From positions 62,001 through 126,000 of the forward strand of contig NZ_PDKG01000006.1 in the NCBI RefSeq assembly GCF_004116725.1: a stretch of DNA of 64,000 bases, in the 5' to 3' direction. This DNA comes from Arcobacter sp. CECT 8986 (GTDB lineage Bacteria; Campylobacterota; Campylobacteria; Campylobacterales; Arcobacteraceae). The notes beneath the pieces are model-generated. The model saw nothing but the letters and a program-made list of their open reading frames with translations, searched no databases and was not told where the DNA came from. The translations under genes and the position numbers were made by a program. Positions 19,359-27,360 of this stretch are shown in pieces. The first letter of the stretch is position 1; each line of letters opens with the position of its first letter.

Positions 19359-20218
19359 TTCACTGCATCATATGAAAAAATTATAAGTGCTATCCAAATT
19401 ATTATAAATGTAATAAATTTATTTATATTTACCTCTTCATTATATAAAAATATAGCAACAAAAAAAGCAACGGTTGGTCCACTATATTGTAAAAAACCCA
19501 ATGTTGTTAAATCTAATCTAATTGCTGCACTATTAAACCATAATAGAGGCAATACAGTTACTAATCCACTTAAAGCTAAGATAAACATATTGTAAGAGTC
19601 TAAAGTATTAAATACACTTGTGGAATTTTCATATACAAAATATAGATAAAATGCTGCAAAAGGAAGCATAATAATAGTTTCTATAAATAATCCAGGCAAT
19701 GATGCTATTTCAACTTTTTTTCTTACCATTCCATAAAAACCAAAAGAAAAAGCTAATCCTAGTGCAATTAAAGGAATATTACCGATTGTTATTAACTGAT
19801 AACAAATTGCTACAAAAGCTAAAGTAATAGCTACTTTTTGAAGTCTATTTATTCTTTCATTAAATATAAAAAAGCCTAACGCTACACTAACTAATGGTGT
19901 AATAAAATATCCTAAACTTGCCTCAACTATTTTATTAACTGAAATTGCATATATAAAAGTAAACCAATTAAAAGATATAAGTAATGAAGCAATAATTAAA
20001 TACTTCATTTTTTTCATACTTCTAAAAATTGGTTGTAAAGTATAAAATTGTTTACTTATAAATAGTAGAAAAATTAAAACAACAACAGAGAAAATAACCC
20101 TTGCTGCTAAAATTTCAAAGGGAGGAACCATCATTACTTGTTTGTAATAAATAGGAACCAATCCCCAGAAGAAAAATGCACAAAGTGCATATATTAAACC
20201 TAATTTTCTTTCATCCAA
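19340..20218 (-). CDS. rarD: EamA-family permease, RarD-like
   Basis: The 292-residue protein has ten hydrophobic helices in two EamA repeats. The start GLIYALCAFFFWGLVPIYYKQ and GYFITPLVSVALGFFIFNERI are typical of RarD. RarD proteins are exporters of uncertain substrate within the drug/metabolite superfamily. The only suitable start is TTG at 20218, with AGAG 7 nt upstream; a nearby ATG is out of frame. It stands alone between a convergent terminator and the arsenic cluster. Confidence 0.88.
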   Translation of the reverse strand: MDERKLGLIYALCAFFFWGLVPIYYKQVMMVPPFEILAARVIFSVVVLIFLLFISKQFYTLQPIFRSMKKMKYLIIASLLISFNWFTFIYAISVNKIVEASLGYFITPLVSVALGFFIFNERINRLQKVAITLAFVAICYQLITIGNIPLIALGLAFSFGFYGMVRKKVEIASLPGLFIETIIMLPFAAFYLYFVYENSTSVFNTLDSYNMFILALSGLVTVLPLLWFNSAAIRLDLTTLGFLQYSGPTVAFFVAIFLYNEEVNINKFITFIIIWIALIIFSYDAVKKRRRK

Positions 20219-20309
20219 AATATAACTCTTTTTTTATTTTTTGTAATTATATTTTGTTATTACTTTACTTTAGGTAAGTATTGATACTAAATTACTAAAT
20301 TAAGATATT

Positions 20310-20543
20310 TTAGCTTTTTAATAATGTTGCAATTTCTTGTGCTGTTAATAATTTTCCTGTACTTTTTACAACTCCATCAACTACTAAAGCAGGTGTACTC
20401 ATAACTGAATATTCCATAATTTTTTGCATATCTTCAACTTTTTCTATTTGTGCAAATAATTTTTCATTTGCCACTGCTGTTTTTGTATTTTCAAAAAGAG
20501 CTTTACATTTAGAACAACCAGTTCCTAAAATTTCAATTTTCAT
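20310..20543 (-). CDS. Mini-thioredoxin (redox-active disulfide protein)
   Basis: The 77-residue protein is a minimal thioredoxin fold with the redox motif GCSKCKALFENT near the N-terminus and the cis-proline motif MSTPALVVDG. It lies 10 nt downstream of an ArsP/YraQ-type permease, a common pairing in which the small redox protein is thought to hand a metal(loid) or reducing power to the permease (inference). As the last gene of the arsenic operon it may support arsenic reduction or export. Confidence 0.9.
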   Translation of the reverse strand: MKIEILGTGCSKCKALFENTKTAVANEKLFAQIEKVEDMQKIMEYSVMSTPALVVDGVVKSTGKLLTAQEIATLLKS

Positions 20544-20553
20544 TTTTTATCCT

Positions 20554-21513
20554 TTATAAAATTGTATTAAATATATATCCAATAATAATAATTCCACTAC
20601 CTATTATTAGAAAAAATGTTGCTATTAATTTTGTGTGCAACAATCTTTTTAAAATCATCGCTTCTGGTAAAGATAAAGCTGTAACTGCCATCATAAAAGA
20701 TAGTGCACTACCTAATAACATTCCTTTTGAAGTCAAAACTTCAACCAAAGGCATAACTCCAGCTGCACTTGCATACATTGGAATACCTAAAACTACTGAT
20801 AATGGAACTGCATACCAAGCATCTCCACCTGTATATTTAGCAATAAAATCAGTAGGAATATATCCATGAATAAATGCACCAACAGCAACACCTAAAACTA
20901 CATATAAATATATTTTTTTAAATATATCCATTGTATAAGAAAATGCCTCTTTAACTCTTTCTTTGTTATTCATAGTTATTGAAGGATTTTCACAACACCC
21001 ATCAATTGGTTGAATATCAAGAAGAATATATTTTTCCATTTTCATTTTCCCAATTACAAATCCACCAATAATTGAGACTAATAATCCAAATCCTATATAA
21101 ATAGCAGTGATTTTCCATCCAAATAATGAGAACAACATTGCAATTGCAATTTCATTATTTAAAGGAGCAGATATTAAAAAAGAAAAAGTTACTCCCAATG
21201 GAATTCTAGCTTGCAAAAATCCTAAAAAAAGAGGAATAGCACTACAAGTACAAAAAGGAGTAATTATTCCAAAAATACTTGCTAATATATTTCCAGTAAA
21301 CTCTGATTTTCCCTGTAAATATGCTCTAACTTTTTCTAAATTAAACCATGTTCTTAAATATGATACTACAAATATTATTCCTATAAGTAAAATAAATATT
21401 TTTATTGTATCAAATATAAAAAAATGCAAAGCTTGGGCTAGATGTTCTGTTTTATCTAATCCCATTAAATTATAAACTAAATAATCTACAAACTTTTCCC
21501 AATAACTAAACAT
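20554..21513 (-). CDS. ArsP/YraQ-type permease (putative organoarsenical efflux)
   Basis: The 319-residue permease has eight or nine hydrophobic helices in two halves. The conserved cysteine pair lies in ITPFCTCSAIPLF (C88, C90), followed by FSFLISAPLNNEIA, and the second half has the related SVVLGIPMYASAAGVMPL. ArsP relatives in Campylobacter export trivalent methyl- and phenyl-arsenicals. The gene overlaps arsC by 8 nt inside an arsenic operon, which supports that role over other YraQ functions. The real substrate is not provable here. Confidence 0.85.
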   Translation of the reverse strand: MFSYWEKFVDYLVYNLMGLDKTEHLAQALHFFIFDTIKIFILLIGIIFVVSYLRTWFNLEKVRAYLQGKSEFTGNILASIFGIITPFCTCSAIPLFLGFLQARIPLGVTFSFLISAPLNNEIAIAMLFSLFGWKITAIYIGFGLLVSIIGGFVIGKMKMEKYILLDIQPIDGCCENPSITMNNKERVKEAFSYTMDIFKKIYLYVVLGVAVGAFIHGYIPTDFIAKYTGGDAWYAVPLSVVLGIPMYASAAGVMPLVEVLTSKGMLLGSALSFMMAVTALSLPEAMILKRLLHTKLIATFFLIIGSGIIIIGYIFNTIL

Positions 21514-21907
21514 TTAAAACTTCTTTTATTTTTGGCAATAGAATTCTTTCTATTTCATCATATGTTTGCTCAAATGCTTCATAACCTTTTTTATCTGGGT
21601 CTTCAAATCCAATATGAATCTTTTTTACAGGTTTAGGAAACATAGGACAAGTCTCATTTGCATGGTCACATACAGTTACTACTAAATCATAATCATTTTC
21701 TATTACTGTATCTAATGTTTTACTATGATATGAACTTTTCCAAATATTTTTACTTTCTAGAAGTTTTTTTGCATTAGGATTTACTTTTCCACTTGCTTTT
21801 ACACCACTTGAGTGAGCTTCAACTCCATCAAGTTTTGCATTTATTAAAGCTTCAGCGATAATACTTCTACATGAATTCCCTGTACATAAAATTAGAACTT
21901 TTTTCAT
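21506..21907 (-). CDS. arsC: Arsenate reductase, thioredoxin-linked low-molecular-weight phosphatase type
   Basis: This enzyme reduces arsenate to arsenite. The 133 residues contain the P-loop CTGNSCRS (C8, R14, the CX5R motif) and the second redox pair in VTVCDHANETCP (C80, C87), matching the thioredoxin-coupled class typified by Staphylococcus ArsC. It sits directly downstream of arsB, so the product can be exported at once. Confidence 0.95.
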   Translation of the reverse strand: MKKVLILCTGNSCRSIIAEALINAKLDGVEAHSSGVKASGKVNPNAKKLLESKNIWKSSYHSKTLDTVIENDYDLVVTVCDHANETCPMFPKPVKKIHIGFEDPDKKGYEAFEQTYDEIERILLPKIKEVLNV

Positions 21908-21919
21908 CTTAATTCCTTT

Positions 21920-23179
21920 TTATATTAATGTTAATAAAACGATGAATAACACTGGTGGTGTCACAACTAAACCAAATTTTGTATATTGCCAAAATCCAAT
22001 ATGAACACCTTTTTTACTTAATACATGTAACCATAATAGCGTAGCTAAACTACCAAACGGAGTCATTTTAGGTCCTAAGTTACATCCAATTATATTTGCA
22101 TAAGCTAATACATCATGGGGAACATTTTTTAAAGCTATATCCATTATCATAACTGTCGGCATATTGTTCATAATTGCACTTAAAAATGCAGATATAAATC
22201 CAGTTGAAATAACTGCAATAAAATCACCTTTTGTTGATAAATGCATTAATACATTTGATAAATAATCAGTTAATCCAGCATTTTTCAATCCATAAACAAC
22301 TATATATAAACCTATACTAAACCATACAACTTGCCAAGGTGCAGTTTTTATTGTAAGCCATGCTTTTGCATTTTTTGTATAACTTGCGATTGCTAAAAAA
22401 ATAATTGCACCACTTAAAGCAAATAAACTAACAGGTAAATCAAAATAATCACCTACAAAATATCCAATTAATAAAATCAATAAAAATAACCATGAGAATT
22501 TAAATAGTGTTTTACTTTTTAGTACCTCATCAGGATTTTTCAATAATGAAATATCAATTTGTTTTGGAATATCTTTTCTTAAAATCAACCATAAAACAAA
22601 TATAGAAATAACGGTACTTACAATATATGGTAATATCATATTTGCTAAGTATTCAAAAAAACCAATATTAAAATAGTTTGCAGTTACAATATTTGTAAGA
22701 TTTGAAAATACAAAAGGCAATGAAGCACTATCACTTATAAATCCACCTGCTAAAATAAAAGCTAAGATAGTCTTTGCATTTAACTTTAATATTTTCATCT
22801 TTGCTAAAATAATTGGTGTTAAAATAAGTGCAGCACCATCATTTGCAAAAATTGCAGATACAAATGAACCTAAAAGTAGTGAATAAATAAACATCTTAAT
22901 TCCACTTCCATTTGATAGTTTTGCCATCTTTATTGCACACCATTCAAAAAAACCTATTTCATCTAAAACCATAGATAAAATTATAATTCCTATAAATGCT
23001 AATGTAGCATCCCAAACAATATTTGTAACATCAATTACATCATCAAAATTTACAACTCCCAAGACTAAAGCAACAATTGCTCCTATTATGGCAGTTGTTC
23101 CTATTTGTAATCCTTTTGGTTGCCATATTACAAATACCAAGGTTATTATAAATATACCACTTGCTAAAAACATTCCCAT
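21920..23179 (-). CDS. arsB: Arsenite efflux pump ArsB
   Basis: The 419-residue integral membrane protein belongs to the ArsB/NhaD ion-transporter family, with about 11 helices, IFANDGAALILTPIILA in the first half and NMPTVMIMDIAL and NIIGCNLGPKMTPFGSLATLLWL in the second, the ArsB hallmark. It exports arsenite and antimonite by proton antiport. No arsA ATPase gene is present, so it is presumably driven by membrane potential alone. A candidate ArsR operator lies 12-35 nt upstream of its ATG, so it may have its own promoter. Confidence 0.95.
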   Translation of the reverse strand: MGMFLASGIFIITLVFVIWQPKGLQIGTTAIIGAIVALVLGVVNFDDVIDVTNIVWDATLAFIGIIILSMVLDEIGFFEWCAIKMAKLSNGSGIKMFIYSLLLGSFVSAIFANDGAALILTPIILAKMKILKLNAKTILAFILAGGFISDSASLPFVFSNLTNIVTANYFNIGFFEYLANMILPYIVSTVISIFVLWLILRKDIPKQIDISLLKNPDEVLKSKTLFKFSWLFLLILLIGYFVGDYFDLPVSLFALSGAIIFLAIASYTKNAKAWLTIKTAPWQVVWFSIGLYIVVYGLKNAGLTDYLSNVLMHLSTKGDFIAVISTGFISAFLSAIMNNMPTVMIMDIALKNVPHDVLAYANIIGCNLGPKMTPFGSLATLLWLHVLSKKGVHIGFWQYTKFGLVVTPPVLFIVLLTLI

Positions 23180-23190
23180 CCTTTATTTAA

Positions 23191-23214
23191 ATATATCAAG
23201 ATATATTGATATAT
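23191..23214. promoter_or_regulatory. ArsR operator in front of arsB
   Basis: A perfect dyad with arms ATATATCAA and TTGATATAT and spacer GATATA. It is the exact reverse complement of the core of the site upstream of arsR (23949-23972 region). The ATCAA-N6-TTGAT form is the classical ArsR/SmtB operator layout. Confidence 0.75.
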
Positions 23215-23221
23215 AAAAATC

Positions 23222-23243
23222 AAAAAAAAAGAGTTAATAACCC
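23222..23243 (-). terminator. Possible terminator after the cyclotransferase-like gene
   Basis: On the minus strand AAAGAG and CTCTTT pair around a 9-nt loop that contains the stop codon, followed by nine T residues. It is weak, so some read-through into arsB is likely. Confidence 0.45.
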
Positions 23244-23587
23244 TCTTTTTCTTCAATCTCATCTTTTAAAACATATATATAAGTATCCACATCTAACTCA
23301 TCATATCTTTCAACCGTAACTTCTTGTCTTATAAACTCACTTCCTTCAAACTCATCAAGATAATCCCAATTATTAATTAAATTTGTTGAATAAAATAAAA
23401 ATCCGTGAATTGTATCATCACCTTGGTCTAATCTTATTCCAGGATATCCCATACTTGCACTCCAACCAGCATCAATTAGTTTTCCTTTTACCGTTGCAGG
23501 GACAAACTTTCCTACAATATTTTCTAATACATATGCATTTGGACAGTTTGGCATAAGTGTTCCATATACAAAAAGTGTTTCTGTCAT
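23234..23587 (-). CDS. Gamma-glutamylcyclotransferase-like (AIG2 family) protein
   Basis: The 117-residue protein has the family glycine loop near its start (FVYGTLMPNCPN), GYPGIRLDQGDDTIHGFLF, and the acidic segment LDEFEGSEFIRQEVTV holding the catalytic glutamate region. Family members release 5-oxoproline from gamma-glutamyl compounds or act on other gamma-glutamyl amines. It overlaps arsR by one base (TAATG) and lies upstream of arsB between two ArsR operators, so it is probably induced by arsenic. A link to thiol metabolism is possible but not shown. Confidence 0.85.
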   Translation of the reverse strand: MTETLFVYGTLMPNCPNAYVLENIVGKFVPATVKGKLIDAGWSASMGYPGIRLDQGDDTIHGFLFYSTNLINNWDYLDEFEGSEFIRQEVTVERYDELDVDTYIYVLKDEIEEKEGY

Positions 23588-23904
23588 TAAATATTTTCCT
23601 TAGTACAACTTTTTTTTAAAGAGGGTAATTCTATATCTAAAAACATTATCTCTTTTATACATGATAATCTAAACTCATCAAGTGGATTTCTTATACTATA
23701 ATAAGCCCATCTTCCTTGTCTATCAACTCTTAAAAATCCTGCTTCTTTTAATATTTTTAGATGTCTTGATAATCTTGATTGTATCATTTCAAAAGAGTTT
23801 TCCAAATCACATACACAACAAGAACCATGAATATTAATAAACTTTAATATTTTTACCCTTGTCTCATCATTTAAAGAAGATACTGTTTTTAAGAATATAT
23901 CCAT
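23587..23904 (-). CDS. arsR: ArsR-family arsenic-responsive repressor
   Basis: The 105-residue winged-helix protein has the metalloid-binding cluster GSCCVCDLENSF in the position of the classical ArsR ELCVCDL helix, then MIQSRLSRHLKILKEAGFL as recognition helix and DRQGRWAYYSI as wing. A C-terminal cysteine is also present (KKSCTKE). It would repress its own operon until trivalent arsenic binds. A long perfect dyad lies 43-74 nt upstream of the ATG. Confidence 0.95.
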   Translation of the reverse strand: MDIFLKTVSSLNDETRVKILKFINIHGSCCVCDLENSFEMIQSRLSRHLKILKEAGFLRVDRQGRWAYYSIRNPLDEFRLSCIKEIMFLDIELPSLKKSCTKENI

Positions 23905-23946
23905 AATCTCTCTTTTTTATGTTTTAAGAAATTATATCACAATTTT

Positions 23947-23978
23947 ATACATATATCAATATATCTTGATATATGTAT
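23947..23978. promoter_or_regulatory. ArsR operator upstream of arsR
   Basis: A perfect dyad with 13-bp arms ATACATATATCAA and TTGATATATGTAT around the 6-bp spacer TATATC. Its central 24 bp equal the reverse complement of the site in front of arsB. It lies between the arsR start and the 3' end of the TonB receptor gene. Confidence 0.75.
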
Positions 23979-23987
23979 ATTAATATT

Positions 23988-26078
23988 TTAAAATTTTCTT
24001 TTAAAATTAAATGTTATTTTTCTAGGTTCACCAGAATAAAGTCTATAATCGTTTGTTCCAGATTCATAATATTTTTTATCTGTAATATTCTCTACATTTA
24101 ATGCAAGTTCCCAATCTTTTAAAGAGTAATGAAGTCCCATATCATATCTTGTATAAGATGGCAGTTCAACTCTTGTTGTTTTTGATGAACTTGTATATGT
24201 TTTATCTCTATATACAACTCCTGCTGTAACACCCAATGTTCCATCATATATTTTTTTAGGAATATTATATCTTGTAAATAAAAATGCTGTTGATTCTGGA
24301 CTATTTTTAGGAGTATTTCCCATATCTTTTCCACTTACATACTCAGTTTCATTATATGCATAACCTGTTTTAAATTGCCAGTTTGCAGTTGGTAACCATT
24401 GTATTTCTGCTTCAATACCTTTACTTTCAACCTCACCTTTTAACTCATAATATCCACCAGGATTACTCTCAGCAACATTTTCTTTATTAATTTTATAAAA
24501 AGATAAAATTGTATTTAGTTTTTCAGAAATATTGATTTTTGTTCCAACCTCAAATTGCTCTGATTTTTCAGAATCTAAAGAGTTTCCAGTTTTATCAACT
24601 CTCTCAGCTGAGTTTGGATCATAACTTTGAGCATAACTTCCATAAATAGAAAATGTATCATTTATATTATAAACTGCACCAATAGAACCCACATAATCAG
24701 TTGATAATTTAGTCATATTATCAACACAATTACCTCTTAAGCACTCGAAATCAATTTTTGTTCTATCTACTCTTAATGAACCAACTAATGTCAATTTATC
24801 TGTTACATCAATTTTATCTTGAACATAAAGACCTGCACTATAAGATTTTGTTTCTCTTCTATTCCCTTCATTATCAACAGCATCACCGCCTAATTTAGGA
24901 TTAAAGATATTTAAATTAGGAGAAACAGTTCCTCCATAAACTTTTCTTACAAAATCTGTTCTTTTATATGCACCAGAAAGACCAAATAACATATTATGAT
25001 TCATATCTAATAGTTTTGTATTATATTTCAAATTTGTATCAAAACTATGCCAATCTCTCTCATTGTATTGATGTCTATTTCTTCTTGTTAATGTTGTATC
25101 TTCTATATTAACACTATTATTAACTCTTCTATTTTCATATAATTTTCTATCATCTTCATGAAAAACACTTCTCCAAGCAAATTTATAAGATAATTCACTA
25201 TTTATATAATGGTCTAAACTTATATCAAAAGCTGTACCTTTATCATTATCATAATCATTTTTTTCTTGATAAACAGTCTCTAATGATGCTACATCATTTA
25301 TATTATGATTAGCAGCAGCAAGTCCATCATCTGCACTTCCTTTTTCATTTCCATATTCCATTGCAACCAATAAAGAAGTATCATCATCAATATTCCATAA
25401 AAGACTAGGATAGATATATAAGTTTTTAAAATTTACATCTTTTCTATATGAATCTATTTTCTCACCAACAACAATAAATCTATAAAAAAGATTATCTGTT
25501 AATGGCCCAGTTGAATCAAAAGTAGTAGTTATTCCATTATCTTCACCAAACTTAGAACTATCAGTCATATAAGTTTGAAAAGATGTATCAATTGAAAAAC
25601 TCTGTTTTGATTGGGGAAGTTTTGTTTGAATATTTACTAAACCACTTGGTTGCATAGCTCCATAAAGAACAGAAGCAGGACCTTTTACAACTTCAATTCT
25701 TTCTACATTTGCAGTTGAAGGTGAACCCATTCTACTAATTAATCCTGACATTCCATTTACTTGTATATTTTGTAAATTTGTCTGAAAACCTCTTATCATT
25801 ATTGCATCAGCATTTTTACCAACTTTTGTTACACCTGTTGTGTAATCATATGTATCTTCTATTCTTTGGGCTTGTAAGTCATCAATTAAAGATTTTTTAG
25901 TAACAAAGACAGAGTACGGAGTCTCTTTATCACTAAATTCACCTTTCATACTACTTGAAGAATACTCTTCAAAGTAAGATTCCTGTGCTCCAACAACTAA
26001 AACACTCTCTAGTTCTTGAGCAAAAATTGTTGCATTATTTAACAAAAATAAAAATGCAAACATATACCTCTTTTTCAT
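23988..26078 (-). CDS. TonB-dependent siderophore-type outer membrane receptor
   Basis: The 696-residue protein has a signal peptide (KRYMFAFLFLLNNATIFA), a TonB-box-like ESVLVVG, a plug domain (DLQAQRIEDTYDYTTGVT, IMIRGFQTNLQNIQVNGM, VERIEVVKGPASVLYG) and a 22-strand barrel ending in phenylalanine (KITFNFKRKF). The plug pattern fits ferric siderophore receptors of the FhuA/FpvA type; the ligand is unknown. No tonB-exbBD or siderophore ABC genes are nearby, so it must use a distant system. A Fur-like site precedes it. Confidence 0.92.
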   Translation of the reverse strand: MKKRYMFAFLFLLNNATIFAQELESVLVVGAQESYFEEYSSSSMKGEFSDKETPYSVFVTKKSLIDDLQAQRIEDTYDYTTGVTKVGKNADAIMIRGFQTNLQNIQVNGMSGLISRMGSPSTANVERIEVVKGPASVLYGAMQPSGLVNIQTKLPQSKQSFSIDTSFQTYMTDSSKFGEDNGITTTFDSTGPLTDNLFYRFIVVGEKIDSYRKDVNFKNLYIYPSLLWNIDDDTSLLVAMEYGNEKGSADDGLAAANHNINDVASLETVYQEKNDYDNDKGTAFDISLDHYINSELSYKFAWRSVFHEDDRKLYENRRVNNSVNIEDTTLTRRNRHQYNERDWHSFDTNLKYNTKLLDMNHNMLFGLSGAYKRTDFVRKVYGGTVSPNLNIFNPKLGGDAVDNEGNRRETKSYSAGLYVQDKIDVTDKLTLVGSLRVDRTKIDFECLRGNCVDNMTKLSTDYVGSIGAVYNINDTFSIYGSYAQSYDPNSAERVDKTGNSLDSEKSEQFEVGTKINISEKLNTILSFYKINKENVAESNPGGYYELKGEVESKGIEAEIQWLPTANWQFKTGYAYNETEYVSGKDMGNTPKNSPESTAFLFTRYNIPKKIYDGTLGVTAGVVYRDKTYTSSSKTTRVELPSYTRYDMGLHYSLKDWELALNVENITDKKYYESGTNDYRLYSGEPRKITFNFKRKF

Positions 26079-26133
26079 TATTTTTCCTTGTGTGAATTTA
26101 AAAAGTGAAGAAGTATATGTAAATATATGTTAA

Positions 26134-26170
26134 TTCATTCTTAATAAAGATTATCATTATTAAGAATGAA
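26134..26170. promoter_or_regulatory. Long dyad with Fur-box-like core upstream of the TonB receptor
   Basis: Perfect 14-bp arms TTCATTCTTAATAA and TTATTAAGAATGAA enclose AGATTATCA. On the minus strand the core reads AATAATGATAATCTTTATT, close to the Fur consensus GATAATGATAATCATTATC. The same hairpin also follows the lrgB stop codon and could end that transcript. Both roles are inferred. Confidence 0.55.
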
Positions 26171-26192
26171 TATGTAAGATGATTTTAGTAAT

Positions 26193-26906
26193 TTATTTAA
26201 AAATTGAGATTACAATAGGAAGAAATATTGCAGTAAACATTCCACTTAATCCCATTGCTAAAGCTGAGAATGCTGCTGCTTTTTCCCCTATTTCTATTGC
26301 TCTTGCAGTTCCTATTCCATGAGATATTAAACCAAGTGCAAAACCTTTAGAAGTTTCATGTTTTACTTTCACAAGTTTGAAAATAATTGTTCCAAGAAGT
26401 GCTCCTATTATTCCTGTAATGATTACAAATCCAACAGCCAAAGATGGAATTGCACCTATTTGTTTAGAAGTTATAATTGCAATTGGTGCTGTAATTGATT
26501 TTGTTGTCATAGATAAAATTGTCTCTAAATTTGCATCTAAAGACCACAACAATCCAACAGCAATAACTATTGAAAATACTCCTGCAACAACTAAAGTAAT
26601 TGCAATTGGTATAAATAATGACTTTATATATTTTAAATTATTAAATAAAGGCAATGCCAAAGCAACAGTTGCAGGGCCAAGGAAAAAGTGAATGATTTTA
26701 ACAGAATCAAAATACTCTTCATATGAAGTTCCAGTTAATAAAATAGCACTCATAATTATTATATATGCAATTATAATTGGTTGAAGTAATGTATTTTTAT
26801 TAGTTTTTTCATATATAATTATTCCTATTTTAAATGATGCCATTGTTAAAATAAGCCAAGTTAATGGTGTTGAAGTTATATAATTTTCTAATGCTTCAAA
26901 GTTCAT
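26193..26906 (-). CDS. lrgB: LrgB/CidB family membrane protein
   Basis: The 237-residue membrane protein has about seven helices and the family segments FFLGPATVALALPLFNN, SMTTKSITAPIAI and GLISHGIGTARAIEIGE. LrgB works with LrgA; in Gram-positives the pair influences murein hydrolase activity and pyruvate uptake, and in plants a homologue exports glycolate. The role in Campylobacterota is not established. It overlaps lrgA by 11 nt. Confidence 0.93.
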   Translation of the reverse strand: MNFEALENYITSTPLTWLILTMASFKIGIIIYEKTNKNTLLQPIIIAYIIIMSAILLTGTSYEEYFDSVKIIHFFLGPATVALALPLFNNLKYIKSLFIPIAITLVVAGVFSIVIAVGLLWSLDANLETILSMTTKSITAPIAIITSKQIGAIPSLAVGFVIITGIIGALLGTIIFKLVKVKHETSKGFALGLISHGIGTARAIEIGEKAAAFSALAMGLSGMFTAIFLPIVISIFK

Positions 26907-27249
26907 TTTTTGCCTTTTTGTCAGTTAAATAATCCATTAATTTTGCACTAAAAATAAGTGCAACAATTGTACCTACTAATAAAGAGATAAGAATAGCCCA
27001 AAACTCTTTTTTCAAAATATCTGCTTGTGTTATAATTCCCATTGCAGCAGGAATAAATAACATTGGTAAATATCTTAGATGAATAAATACAGCATTATCT
27101 AAACTTTGAAAACTTCTTTTTCTTATCATTAAAAAAATCAATAACAGTATCATTCCTATAACAGGTCCAGGAACAAGTAAAGAGAAAAGTTTTGATATAC
27201 ACTCTCCAATAAATTGAAAAACAAGTAATACAATAATTCCTTTTAACAT
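26896..27249 (-). CDS. lrgA: LrgA/CidA family holin-like protein
   Basis: The 117-residue protein has four hydrophobic helices and the family start LLVFQFIGECISKLFSLLVPGPVIGMILL, with LPMLFIPAAMGIITQ later. LrgA and LrgB form a two-component membrane system; transport of small carboxylates is the best supported activity elsewhere. The promoter region is shared with a divergent regulator gene and contains two direct repeats. Confidence 0.92.
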   Translation of the reverse strand: MLKGIIVLLVFQFIGECISKLFSLLVPGPVIGMILLLIFLMIRKRSFQSLDNAVFIHLRYLPMLFIPAAMGIITQADILKKEFWAILISLLVGTIVALIFSAKLMDYLTDKKAKNEL

Positions 27250-27287
27250 TTTTATATCCTTAAAAAAAATGAAATTATAGAGTTTTA

Positions 27288-27328
27288 TAGACTTTTTGTC
27301 AACTTTTTATATTTTGTAGACTTTTTGT
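27288..27328. promoter_or_regulatory. Direct repeats TAGACTTTTTGT between lrgA and the divergent regulator
   Basis: Two identical 12-bp copies lie at 27288-27299 and 27317-27328, 29 bp apart, close to three helical turns. They sit in the intergenic region between lrgAB and the YheO/DauR-type gene and could bind that regulator. Confidence 0.45.
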
Positions 27329-27360
27329 ATTTTTAAAGTTTGTTTATTGTAAGATTCTTT

